Assembly (NCBI RefSeq): GCF_022669055.1
Contig: NZ_JAJMLW010000001.1
Location: 1,285,874 to 1,349,873 of the forward strand
DNA from: Adlercreutzia faecimuris
Lineage (GTDB): Bacteria; Actinomycetota; Coriobacteriia; Coriobacteriales; Eggerthellaceae
Direction: 5' to 3'
DNA length: 64,000 nucleotides
Shown piece after piece: positions 8,221 through 15,540 of this stretch (position 1 is its first letter; each line of letters begins with the position of its first letter). Under the pieces are notes generated by a model that was not told the DNA's origin, made no database searches, and saw only the letters and a program-made list of their open reading frames with translations. Both the position numbers and the translations under genes were made by a program.

Positions 8221-9713
8221 TGGCCGCGACGTTCGGGGAGATGTCCGTCCGCCAGATCCAGGCGGGCCTGGCCGCGCGCGAGTTCTCCGCCGCCGAGGTG
8301 GCCCGCGCCACGCTCGAGCGCATCGGCGCGGCCGACGAGGCGGTGCACGCCTTCCTCCAGGTGACCGAGGACCTGGCCCTCGCGGCGGCATCGCGCGTCG
8401 ACGCGGCCGCGGCCGAGGGGCGCCTGGCCGAGCTGGGGCCGCTCGCCGGCGTGCCCGTGGGCTACAAGGACAACATGAACCTGACGGGCACGCGCACCAC
8501 CTGCTCGTCGAACATGCTGCGCGACTACGTGTCGCCCTACACGGCCACCTGCGTGCAGCGCACCCTCGACGCCGGCGCGCTGCCCATCGGCAAGCTGAAC
8601 ATGGACGAGTTCGCCTTCGGCTCCTCCACCGAGACGTCCGCCTTCGGGCCCACGCGCAACCCGTGGGACCTCGGGCGCGTGCCGGGCGGGAGCTCGGGCG
8701 GCAGCGCGGCCGCCGTGGCCGCGGGTCTCGTGCCGGTGACGCTCGGGTCGGACACGGGCGGGTCCATCCGCCAGCCCGGCTCCTTCTGCGGCATCGTGGC
8801 CGTCAAGCCCACCTACGGCGTGGTCTCGCGCTACGGCGTGGTGGCCTTCGGCAGCTCGCTCGACCAGGTGGGCCCCTTCGCCCGCTCGGTCGAGGACGCT
8901 GCGCTCGCCCTGAACGCCATCGCCGGCCGCGACGAGCTGGACTGCACGAGCCAGCCGTGCGACGTGGACTTCACGGCCAACCTGGCCGAGGGGGCCGCCG
9001 GCCTGCGCGTGGGCGTCGTCCCCGCCTTCATGGAGGCCGCGGGCCTCACGGCCGAGGTGCGCGCCAAGGTGGAGGAGGCCGCCTCGGCACTCGAGGCCGC
9101 CGGCGCCGTCCTCGTCGACGTGGAGCTGCCCCACGCCCAGGCCGCCATGAGCGCCTACTACGTGCTGGGACCGTGCGAGGCGTTCTCCAACCTCGCCCGC
9201 TTCGACAGCGTGCGCTACGGCTACTGCGACCCGGGCCACGCCGATCTGGGCAGCCAGTACGAGGCCAGCCGCGAGCGCGGCTTCGGCCCCGAGGCGCGCC
9301 GCCGCATCATGCTCGGCAGCTACCTTCTGTCCGCGGGCGTCTACGACACCTACTACTACCCGGCCCAGCAGGTGCGCACCCTCATCACGCGTGACTACCT
9401 GGACGCCTTCGAGAAGGTCGACGTGATCCTGGCCCCCGTGGCGCCGCGCACCGCCTTCAAGTTCGGCGAGATCGGCGACCCGACCGAGATGTACCTGTCG
9501 GACATGTTCACCATCTCCATCAACATCGCGGGCAACGGCGGCATGTCCATGCCGGTGGGCCTGGGCGCCGACACGGGGATGCCCGTGGGCGTGCAGCTCA
9601 TCGCGCCGCCCTTCCGCGACGCCAACATGCTGCGGGCGGCCGCGGCCCTCGAGCAGGTCTTCGGGCCGGCGCCGGTGGCGCCCGCCTTCGCCGACGGAAA
9701 GGCGGGTGAGTAG
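8220..9713 (+). CDS. gatA: Glutamyl/aspartyl-tRNA amidotransferase subunit A
   Basis: A 497-residue amidase. The catalytic triad is visible: K83 (VGYKDN), S158 in GGSSGGS and the nucleophile S182 in SDTGGSIRQP. GatA frees ammonia from glutamine and hands it to GatB, which converts mischarged Glu-tRNA(Gln) or Asp-tRNA(Asn) to the correct form. It overlaps gatC by one base and ends 2 nt before gatB. The use of this route suggests that the organism lacks a separate glutaminyl-tRNA synthetase; this fits the tRNA-Gln gene at 62 kb but cannot be shown here. Confidence 0.97.
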   Translation: MAATFGEMSVRQIQAGLAAREFSAAEVARATLERIGAADEAVHAFLQVTEDLALAAASRVDAAAAEGRLAELGPLAGVPVGYKDNMNLTGTRTTCSSNMLRDYVSPYTATCVQRTLDAGALPIGKLNMDEFAFGSSTETSAFGPTRNPWDLGRVPGGSSGGSAAAVAAGLVPVTLGSDTGGSIRQPGSFCGIVAVKPTYGVVSRYGVVAFGSSLDQVGPFARSVEDAALALNAIAGRDELDCTSQPCDVDFTANLAEGAAGLRVGVVPAFMEAAGLTAEVRAKVEEAASALEAAGAVLVDVELPHAQAAMSAYYVLGPCEAFSNLARFDSVRYGYCDPGHADLGSQYEASRERGFGPEARRRIMLGSYLLSAGVYDTYYYPAQQVRTLITRDYLDAFEKVDVILAPVAPRTAFKFGEIGDPTEMYLSDMFTISINIAGNGGMSMPVGLGADTGMPVGVQLIAPPFRDANMLRAAAALEQVFGPAPVAPAFADGKAGE

Positions 9714-9715
9714 CC

Positions 9716-11317
9716 GTGAGGAAGCTGGAAGAGGTCCTGCGCGACTGGGAGGCCGTCATCGGCCTGGAGATCCACGCCGAGCTGACCACGCTCAACACCA
9801 AGATGTTCTGCGGCTGCAAGCTGGAGTTCGGCGCCGACCCCAACACCCACACGTGCCCCGTGTGCCTGGGGCTGCCCGGCGCGCTGCCCGTGCCCAACCG
9901 CGCCGCCATCGAGTCCATCGTGCTGGCGGGCCTGGCCACCAACTGCGACATCGAGAAGCACTCGATGTTCTACCGCAAGAACTACATGTACCCCGACATG
10001 GCCAAGAACTTCCAGACCACCCAGGGGCCCGTCGCCTTCTGCATGCGCGGGCACCTCGACCTGGACGTGGACGGCCCGGCGGCGGGCGAGCGCATCGACC
10101 TGGACGGCCTGGCGGCGGGCGAGTCGCGCGGCAACGTCACCCGCACCGAGGACGGCTACGTGGCGCACGTGGGCATCACGCGCATCCACATGGAGGAGGA
10201 CGCGGGCAAGATGGTGCACCTCGGCGGCGGCGAGGGCCGCATCGCCGGGGCCACCCACTCGCTCGTGGACTACAACCGCGCCGGCACCCCGCTCATCGAG
10301 CTGGTGACCGAGCCCGACCTGCGCACGCCCGAGGAGGCGCGCCTGTTCATGCAGAAGCTGCGCCAGATCTACCTGGCCATCGGCATCTCCGACTGCTCGA
10401 TGGAGGAGGGGTCGCTGCGCTGCGACGGCAACGTGTCGCTGCGCCGCCGCGGCACGACGGGCCTGGGCACCAAGACCGAGCTCAAGAACATGAACTCGTT
10501 CAAGAACCTGCACGACGGGCTGGCCTACGAGATCTGCCGCCAGGCCGAGGTGCTCGAGGAGGGCGGCGTCATCTACCAGGAGACGCGCCACTGGGATCCC
10601 ACGGCCAAGCGAACCATCGTCATGCGCGTGAAGGAGACGGCCGACGACTACCGCCTGTTCCCCGAGCCCGACCTGGCGCCCTATGACCTGACCGACGAGT
10701 TCATCGAGGGCGTGCGCGCCAAGCTGCCCGAGCTGCCGCACGAGAAGGCGGTCCGCTACGCCGCGGCGTTCGGGCTCTCGGCCTACGACGCGCGCCACCT
10801 GGTGGAGCACCGCGCCACGGCCGACTTCTTCGACGCGTGCATGGCCCTGGCCGACGCCGGGAAGGACGGCGCCGCGTTCGCCAAGCCGCTCGCGAACCTC
10901 GTCATCAACGACGTGACCGGCTACGTGAACACCCACGACGGCTCCGACGGCGCGCCCGCGGGCTTCGACGGGGTGTTCGCACGCCTCACGCCCGCCCGCG
11001 CGCTCGAGCTGGTGGGGCTGGTGGCCGACGACGCCATCTCGTCCAAGCAGGCCAAGGAGGTCTTCGCCGCGGTGATCGCCGACGACGCCGACCCGGCGGC
11101 CGTGGTGGAGGAGCGCGGCATGCGCCAGGTGTCCGACGCCGGCGCCATCGAGGCCGTGGTCGACGAGGTGCTGGCGGCCAACCCCGACAAGGTGGAGCAG
11201 TACCGCGGCGGGAAGACCGGCCTCATCGGGTTCTTCGTGGGCCAGTGCATGAAGAAGACCCAGGGCCAGGGCAACCCCAAGGTCATCAACGAGCTGCTCG
11301 CCGAGAAGCTGGGGTAG
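9716..11317 (+). CDS. gatB: Glutamyl/aspartyl-tRNA amidotransferase subunit B
   Basis: A 533-residue protein that carries the kinase and transamidation site and binds the tRNA. The start EAVIGLEIHAELTT and the zinc-site cysteines (CGC and CPVC) are family hallmarks. The C-terminal YqeY-like tail ends QGNPKVINELLAEKL, which contacts the tRNA elbow. The start is a GTG at 9716, right after the gatA stop, with AAAGGCGGG as the ribosome binding site. It closes the gatCAB operon. Confidence 0.97.
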   Translation: MRKLEEVLRDWEAVIGLEIHAELTTLNTKMFCGCKLEFGADPNTHTCPVCLGLPGALPVPNRAAIESIVLAGLATNCDIEKHSMFYRKNYMYPDMAKNFQTTQGPVAFCMRGHLDLDVDGPAAGERIDLDGLAAGESRGNVTRTEDGYVAHVGITRIHMEEDAGKMVHLGGGEGRIAGATHSLVDYNRAGTPLIELVTEPDLRTPEEARLFMQKLRQIYLAIGISDCSMEEGSLRCDGNVSLRRRGTTGLGTKTELKNMNSFKNLHDGLAYEICRQAEVLEEGGVIYQETRHWDPTAKRTIVMRVKETADDYRLFPEPDLAPYDLTDEFIEGVRAKLPELPHEKAVRYAAAFGLSAYDARHLVEHRATADFFDACMALADAGKDGAAFAKPLANLVINDVTGYVNTHDGSDGAPAGFDGVFARLTPARALELVGLVADDAISSKQAKEVFAAVIADDADPAAVVEERGMRQVSDAGAIEAVVDEVLAANPDKVEQYRGGKTGLIGFFVGQCMKKTQGQGNPKVINELLAEKLG

Positions 11318-11409
11318 GGCGGTCCGCAGGCGGGGGCGTCGCCGCGGGGCGTGCGCCCCTCCCGCCTTTCTGGAGCGGGCGCGGCGCGGCCCGTAACGGT
11401 TGGGCCACG

Positions 11410-11480
11410 GAAGCGCGCCCTCGGCATCGATGAGCCTTTCGGTGATAGCATGGGCCGAAAGACCGCGCCGAGGGCGCTTC
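11410..11480 (+). other. Nested hairpin structure between gatB and the small membrane protein gene
   Basis: Outer arms GAAGCGCGCCCTCGGC (11410-11425) and GCCGAGGGCGCTTC (11467-11480) pair with a 2-nt bulge. Inside them CTTTCGG (11436-11442) pairs with CCGAAAG (11455-11461). The double stem could be the gatB terminator or a leader structure of the next gene, whose ribosome binding site starts soon after it. Confidence 0.5.
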
Positions 11481-11503
11481 TTCACGCAGAGGGGGTCTCA
11501 ACC

Positions 11504-11788
11504 ATGGCAAGCGATTCCGGCGGCCGTCGCGCCGGCGACTGGACCCACAAGGGCCAGCGCACCCACGAGAAGGCGAACACCATCGTCAAGGGCCCGGGGG
11601 CCAAGCGCTGGTACGAGGACAACTTCTGGATCATCTTTCTGCTGGTGGTCTTCTGGCCGGTGGGCCTCGTGCTCATGTGGCGGTCGGACTGGCACGTGGC
11701 GGTGAAGGTGGTCGTGTCCGTCGTGCTGGCCGGCGTGGTGCTCCTGTCGTTCTCGATGTGGTCGGCCGTCCAGGCGTCCATGGCCTAG
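11504..11788 (+). CDS. Small membrane protein, unknown function
   Basis: A 94-residue protein. Residues 1-38 are polar and basic (WTHKGQRTHEKANTIVKGPG). Two membrane helices follow, about 42-56 (IIFLLVVFWPVGLVLMW) and 64-88. The two helices are separated by a short RSDWHV turn, so both ends probably face the same side, most likely the cytoplasm. The ATG at 11504 has the ribosome binding site GAGGGGG at 11489. I do not recognise the family. It stands alone between gatB and merR, behind a hairpin leader. Confidence 0.75.
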   Translation: MASDSGGRRAGDWTHKGQRTHEKANTIVKGPGAKRWYEDNFWIIFLLVVFWPVGLVLMWRSDWHVAVKVVVSVVLAGVVLLSFSMWSAVQASMA

Positions 11789-11884
11789 GTCCGTGCGGCC
11801 CGCCGGCGCCGCGCACGGGCCCCTCGGGCCGCACGCACCGCGGGAACCGGGCCATACGCGGGCCTTTCCCGAGGAATTTAGACT

Positions 11885-11922
11885 GTCAAACTTGACATGA
11901 AGTTAACTCTATGTGGTGTAAT
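11885..11922 (+). promoter_or_regulatory. MerR-type promoter and operator of the merR gene
   Basis: TTGACA (11892-11897) and TGTAAT (11917-11922) are separated by 19 bp, longer than the usual 17 and typical of promoters activated by MerR proteins. The spacer holds a near-palindrome, ACAT..AGTTAACT..ATGT (11895-11914). A second palindrome, GTCAA-AC-TTGAC (11885-11896), overlaps the -35. Autoregulation is likely. Confidence 0.7.
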
Positions 11923-11975
11923 AGGGATGCCCCTCGGGGCCGGTTTCACTTGCACTACAAGGAGCACTGCGCACT

Positions 11976-12350
11976 ATGAAGATCGCTGAAGTAAGCAAAC
12001 GCTACGGGATCTCCGCCGACACGCTTCGCTATTACGAGCGCATCGGCATCCTCCAGGGAATACCGCGCAATGCCAGCGGCATTCGCGACTACAACGAGGC
12101 GAACTGCAAGACGGTCGAGTTCGTCAAATGCATGCGCGACGCGGGCATGTCCATCGAGGCCCTCACCGAGTACATGGACCTGTTCTACCGCGGCGACGAG
12201 ACCATGGAGCGCCGCAAGGCCATCCTGCAGAACCAGCGCGAGGACATCCGGCGCCGCATCGTCGAGCTCGAGGACGCGCTCTCGCGCCTCGACTACAAGA
12301 TCGACCACTATGAGGACGTCATGGAGCACGAGCGCGACATCCTGAAGTAG
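11976..12350 (+). CDS. MerR-family transcriptional regulator
   Basis: A 124-residue protein with the N-terminal winged helix-turn-helix MKIAEVSKRYGISADTLRYYERIGIL, followed by the typical second helical pair and a C-terminal dimerisation coiled coil (about 80-120, IRRRIVELEDALSRLDYKI). No cysteine cluster for metal binding is visible apart from C49 and C57, so the inducer is unknown; it resembles the YyaN/AdhR-like small-molecule-sensing members. The ribosome binding site AAGGAG is at 11959. Its own promoter and that of the downstream larB both have 19-bp spacers, so it may act on both. Confidence 0.93.
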   Translation: MKIAEVSKRYGISADTLRYYERIGILQGIPRNASGIRDYNEANCKTVEFVKCMRDAGMSIEALTEYMDLFYRGDETMERRKAILQNQREDIRRRIVELEDALSRLDYKIDHYEDVMEHERDILK

Positions 12351-12372
12351 CGCTGCTTCGCCATGAGCGACC

Positions 12373-12406
12373 GCCGCCCCGCGGGCCCCTCGGCCCGCGG
12401 GGCGGC
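12373..12406 (+). terminator. Strong GC hairpin after merR
   Basis: A perfect 13-bp stem, GCCGCCCCGCGGG (12373-12385) with its complement (12394-12406), an 8-nt loop and a weak tail TTGCGTT. It begins 22 nt after the merR stop. Confidence 0.7.
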
Positions 12407-12533
12407 TTGCGTTGCGGCGCGCTTGGCCGCGGCCGTGGGCGCGCGATCGGGCAGCGGGCGCGGCCGGGCGATGGGCGGGTGCGGATGCGTGATGGGCGCG
12501 GGTGCGGACGCGCGTTGCACGCTGGAGGGCGTT

Positions 12534-12702
12534 TCATATCCATTTCGGCGAGTTTCCCGAGGCTTGCGGGCGTATCTTCGCCTTCAAGCTTCCGGATGCC
12601 CCGGCGTTTTCCCAGGTCGGCTTAAAATGCTGGCCGGCGAAGGGGGCGTAAGGGCGCTTTTTCGCGCTTGGAGGCTCGGAAAACTCGCCGAAATGGATAT
12701 GA
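12534..12702. repeat. Inverted-repeat element A between merR and larB (169 bp)
   Basis: Two 28-nt arms, 12534-12561 (starting TCATATCCATTTCGGCGAGT) and 12675-12702, are complementary at 27 of 28 positions. They enclose about 113 bp with no gene. The gap 12351-12800 otherwise holds only the merR terminator (12373-12406) and the larB promoter (12715-12745). An open frame crosses the region but has no ribosome binding site and no plausible protein character. Its design resembles the other intergenic inverted repeats in this window, but the ends differ. Confidence 0.75.
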
Positions 12703-12714
12703 GTCGGCTTTTTC

Positions 12715-12745
12715 TTGACTTGGATCCTGCTTCAAGTGATGTAAT
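12715..12745 (+). promoter_or_regulatory. MerR-type promoter of larB
   Basis: TTGACT (12715-12720) and TGTAAT (12740-12745) are 19 bp apart. The spacer holds a partial dyad, ACTTG (12719-12723) and CAAGT (12733-12737), at the same place as the dyad in the merR promoter. Both promoters share GTG(A/G)TGTAAT at the -10 end. Control by a MerR protein, possibly the one encoded upstream, is inferred. Confidence 0.65.
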
Positions 12746-12800
12746 GTGGGGCCGTGTCGCGCGCAGGGCGCGAGGCGGATGACCGAGGAGAGGAGTGCCG

Positions 12801-13772
12801 GTGGACGAGGCCGAGCTGAGACGGCTCCTGGAGGCCATGGCGGCGGGGGAGACCCCCGTCGAGGAGGCGCTGGCCCGCTGCAAGACGGCGCCCTTCGCCG
12901 ATTTGGGCTACGCGAAGGTGGACACCCACCGCGGCGTGCGCCAGGGCGTGGCCGAGGTGGTCTACGGCGAGGGCAAGACGGCCGCCCAGGTGGCGGGCAT
13001 CTGCCAGGCGCTGCGCGTGTCCGGCCAGCCCCGGGTGCTCGTCACGCGCCTGGACGCCGAGAAGGCCGCCGCCGTGGCGGACGCCCTGGCCGCGGGCTGC
13101 GTGGGGACGAGCGATGCGGACGTCTTCGCCGGCGCGTTGCTCGCGGAGGCGCGCGCCATGGGTGCGGGCGCGGGGGCGGATGTCGCGGGCGGCGAGCGCG
13201 CGGGCACAGCGCCCGACGCTGGCGCGGGCGCGGCGGCGCCAGCCGCGGGCGGCGGGGCTGCGGCTGGCGTGGGCGGCGCAGGCGTGAGCGTGGCGGCGCC
13301 GGGCGCGGGGGCGTGGCGCTACTTCCCCGAGGCGCGGCTGGGCGTCGTGGGCGGCATGCCCGCGCCCGACGGCGCGGGCGAGGTGGTCATCGCGGCCGCC
13401 GGCACGAGCGACCTGCCCGTCGCCGAGGAGGCGGCGCTCACCGCGGAGTTCCTCGGCAACCGCGTCACGCGCCTCTACGACGTGGGCGTCGCCGGCATCC
13501 ACCGGCTGCTCGCCCACGGCGACGTGCTCGCCCGGGCCCGCGTGGTCGTGGCCGTGGCGGGCATGGAGGGCGCGCTCGCCTCGGTGGTGGGCGGTCTGGT
13601 GTCGTGCCCGGTCATCGCCGTGCCCACGAGCGTCGGCTACGGCGTCTCGTTCGGCGGCGTGACGGCGCTTCTGGCCATGCTCAACTCCTGCGCGAGCGGC
13701 GTGTCGGTGGTCAACATCGACAACGGCTTCGGCGCTGCCTACCAGGCGAGCCTCATCAACCACCTGCGATGA
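12801..13772 (+). CDS. larB: Nickel-pincer cofactor biosynthesis protein LarB, with an Ala/Gly-rich insertion
   Basis: LarB carboxylates and hydrolyses nicotinic acid adenine dinucleotide, the first step to the nickel-pincer cofactor of lactate racemase-type enzymes; it is related to PurE. The PurE-like core is clear: AAAGTSDLPVAEEA, GMEGALASVVGGL, PVIAVPTSVGYG and the end LNSCASGVSVVNIDNGFGA. The protein has 323 residues against about 250 usually. The excess is mostly a low-complexity Ala/Gly stretch of about 55 residues (near residues 125-180) between the N-terminal part and the core. GTG 12801 is chosen because AGGAG lies 5 nt before it; GTG 12795 is an alternative. It is monocistronic, with a hairpin and parS sites after it. 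Confidence 0.9.
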   Translation: MDEAELRRLLEAMAAGETPVEEALARCKTAPFADLGYAKVDTHRGVRQGVAEVVYGEGKTAAQVAGICQALRVSGQPRVLVTRLDAEKAAAVADALAAGCVGTSDADVFAGALLAEARAMGAGAGADVAGGERAGTAPDAGAGAAAPAAGGGAAAGVGGAGVSVAAPGAGAWRYFPEARLGVVGGMPAPDGAGEVVIAAAGTSDLPVAEEAALTAEFLGNRVTRLYDVGVAGIHRLLAHGDVLARARVVVAVAGMEGALASVVGGLVSCPVIAVPTSVGYGVSFGGVTALLAMLNSCASGVSVVNIDNGFGAAYQASLINHLR

Positions 13773-13781
13773 GGCGGCAGG

Positions 13782-13810
13782 CCGGGCGCGGCGCGGCAGG
13801 CCGCGCCCGG
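13782..13810 (+). terminator. GC hairpin after larB
   Basis: CCGGGCGCGGC (13782-13792) pairs perfectly with GCCGCGCCCGG (13800-13810) around a 7-nt loop, 10 nt after the larB stop. No T-run follows. Confidence 0.6.
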
Positions 13811-13927
13811 TACCAGCGTGCCGTGCCGCGGGCCGCGCAGCAGCGAGCATATGCGTCGCGCTGACGTTCGCGTGCCGCACCGCGCGCCGTGCGGGCGGCG
13901 GCGAGGCCCTAGTCGAGCGTGCGAAAA

Positions 13928-13943
13928 TGTTTCACGTGAAACA
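13928..13943. other. parS: parS site (perfect)
   Basis: TGTTTCACGTGAAACA is a perfect 16-bp palindrome and equals the bacterial parS consensus bound by ParB (Spo0J). ParB spreads from such sites to organise and segregate the chromosome near the replication origin. It lies in the noncoding gap between larB and larC, 47 bp before a second site. Confidence 0.88.
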
Positions 13944-13974
13944 TTCGTATGGAGAAGCGGTGGATGACGGGGAA

Positions 13975-13990
13975 TGTTTTACGTGAAACA
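13975..13990. other. parS: parS site (one mismatch)
   Basis: TGTTTTACGTGAAACA differs from the parS consensus at one position, and its second half is perfect. The spacing of 47 bp from the perfect site and the lack of any gene between them support a real pair. Confidence 0.8.
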
Positions 13991-14037
13991 TTTGTTTTGA
14001 GATTAGCCCGGGAGCGGGCGGAAGGGAAGCGTGCGGA

Positions 14038-14982
14038 ATGGGCGAGATGCTGTACCTGGAGTGCGCGTCGGGCATCAGCGGGGACATGGCGGTGGCGGCG
14101 CTCATCGACGCGGGCGCCAGCGAGCAGGCCGTGCGCGCGGCCTGCGCGAGCCTTCCCGTCGAGGGCTTCGAGCTGCGTATCGGCCGCGTCGCGAAGTCGG
14201 GCCTCGACGTGTGCGACTTCGACGTCGTCCTCGACGCCGCCCACGACAACCACGACCACGACCTCGCCTACCTCCACGGCCACGACCATTCCCGCGCCGA
14301 CGCCCCCGCGGGCGCCTCGCATCCCCACGGGCACACCCCTGCCGATTCCGCCCCTGACGGCCACGCGCATCCCCATTCGCGTCCGCACGCCGACCCCGTC
14401 TCCGGCGCGTCCGACGCCCACGCGCATGACGCGCACCCCCACGCGCACCCCCACGAGCGCCGGGGCATGGCCGAGATCGCGGCCATCCTGGAGGCGGCGA
14501 GCCTCACCGACGGCGCCCGTGAGCGCGCCCTGCGCATCTTCGGGATCATCGCCGAGGCCGAGGCCGAGGCCCATGGCGTGCCCGTCGCCGAGGTCCACTT
14601 CCACGAGGTGGGCGCCGTCGACTCCATCGTCGACATCGTGGCCGCGGCCGTCGCCCTCGACGATTTGGCGTCGCAGGGGATCGAGGACGTCGTCGTGGAG
14701 GAGCTCGTCGAGGGCCGCGGCACCATCCGCTGCCAGCACGGGATCATCCCCGTGCCGGCGCCGGCCGTCGTGAACATCGCGCGGGCCGCGCGCCTGCCGC
14801 TGCGCCTGGCCGCCGTCGAGGGCGAGCTCGTCACCCCCACCGGCGCCGCCATCGCGGCCGCAGCGCGCACGCGCACGCGCCTGCCCGAGCGCTTCACCGT
14901 CCGCCGCGTGGGCATGGGCGCCGGCAAACGCGCCTACGAAACCGCCGGCATCCTGCGCGCCCTCGTCATCGAGGAGGCCTAG
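14038..14982 (+). CDS. larC: LarC-type nickel insertion protein, N-terminal (LarC1) part only
   Basis: LarC inserts nickel into the pincer nucleotide in a CTP-dependent way. The start YLECASGISGDM, the central VHFHEVGAVDSIVDI and GELVTPTGAA are family signatures. Residues about 68-145 are very rich in His (HDNHDHD, HPHGH, HAHPH, HPHERR), a likely nickel-holding region. At 314 residues it ends at GMGAGKRAYETAGILRAL, which is the boundary between LarC1 and LarC2. The CTP-binding LarC2 part is missing and I find no sign of it in the 550 nt after the stop. In some species the two parts are joined by ribosomal frameshifting; no downstream frame supports that here. ATG 14038 follows GAAGGGAAG. Confidence 0.88.
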   Translation: MGEMLYLECASGISGDMAVAALIDAGASEQAVRAACASLPVEGFELRIGRVAKSGLDVCDFDVVLDAAHDNHDHDLAYLHGHDHSRADAPAGASHPHGHTPADSAPDGHAHPHSRPHADPVSGASDAHAHDAHPHAHPHERRGMAEIAAILEAASLTDGARERALRIFGIIAEAEAEAHGVPVAEVHFHEVGAVDSIVDIVAAAVALDDLASQGIEDVVVEELVEGRGTIRCQHGIIPVPAPAVVNIARAARLPLRLAAVEGELVTPTGAAIAAAARTRTRLPERFTVRRVGMGAGKRAYETAGILRALVIEEA

Positions 14983-15203
14983 CGCCCGCTCCCCGCCTCC
15001 TGCCGCGCGTTGCGCCGCCCGGCTTCGTGGCGTTCCGGTTCCCGTCCCCCCACGTCGCTCCGGCCGGCTTCGCGGCGTCTCGCCCCTGACGCGGGCATCG
15101 GCGCCGTGCCCGCCTCCCGCGGCGCGTCGGAGGGCTTCGCGGCGACTGCGCCCGGCGCCCTCGTTCGCGCCGGAGTCGCCGTGCGCGTGGGGGGGCTCGT
15201 CCG

Positions 15204-15362
15204 TGGACAAAAAGGCGCGATTTCACTTTCGGGTGGACAAAAACCGGCGATCTCGCATCCCGAAACGCGACAGAACGGCGAGATCGCCGGTTTTCGTCCC
15301 GATTTTGGACGAAAAGGCGCGATCTCGCAGATTCGCGATGCGAGATCGCCGATTTTTGTCCA
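15204..15362. repeat. Inverted-repeat element E: three direct and two inverted copies of a 21-23-nt unit
   Basis: The unit TGGAC(A/G)AAAA..GCGAT.TCGC occurs directly at 15204-15224 (shortened), 15234-15256 and 15306-15328, and inverted at 15278-15299 and 15340-15362. The second and third direct copies each pair with the inverted copy that follows, making two stem-loops of about 66 and 57 nt. It fills part of the gap between larC and the his operon. The stretch 14983-15203 before it is GC-rich, with no gene that I can support. Confidence 0.75.
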
Positions 15363-15377
15363 ACAACGGACTTTTCA

Positions 15378-15405
15378 TTGCTTTATTACTCTACTGTGCT
15401 AAAGT
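15378..15405 (+). promoter_or_regulatory. Promoter of the histidine operon
   Basis: TTGCTT (15378-15383) and TAAAGT (15400-15405) are 16 bp apart, with TG one base before the -10 (extended -10). The patch is AT-rich compared with its surroundings. The leader to the TTG start is about 130 nt; I see no run of His codons, so no classical attenuator. Confidence 0.6.
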
Positions 15406-15540
15406 ATGCGAAGCGAAGACGGCGGCCACATGTGCGCGGGCGTCGTCGGCGTTATTTGCGGGCATTCGGCCGATTGGGCGCGACGGGGCGCCCGCGGACG
15501 GGTACCATGGGACGGCTACGACACGAGGAGAGGAAGGCCC

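Noticed and set aside
12363..12782. Open frame of 139 codons between merR and larB
   Set aside because: It crosses the merR terminator, the inverted repeat and the larB promoter, has no ribosome binding site and gives no plausible protein.
14220..14460. Repetitive CAC/CAT-rich DNA that looks like a tandem repeat
   Set aside because: It is the codon pattern of the His-rich region of LarC.
14983..15203. A LarC2 part reached by frameshift
   Set aside because: Translations in all plus frames are Arg/Pro/Ala-rich and show none of the LarC2 motifs.
15204..15362. Possible CRISPR array
   Set aside because: Repeat units alternate in orientation and form hairpins; spacers are not of equal length and no cas genes are near.
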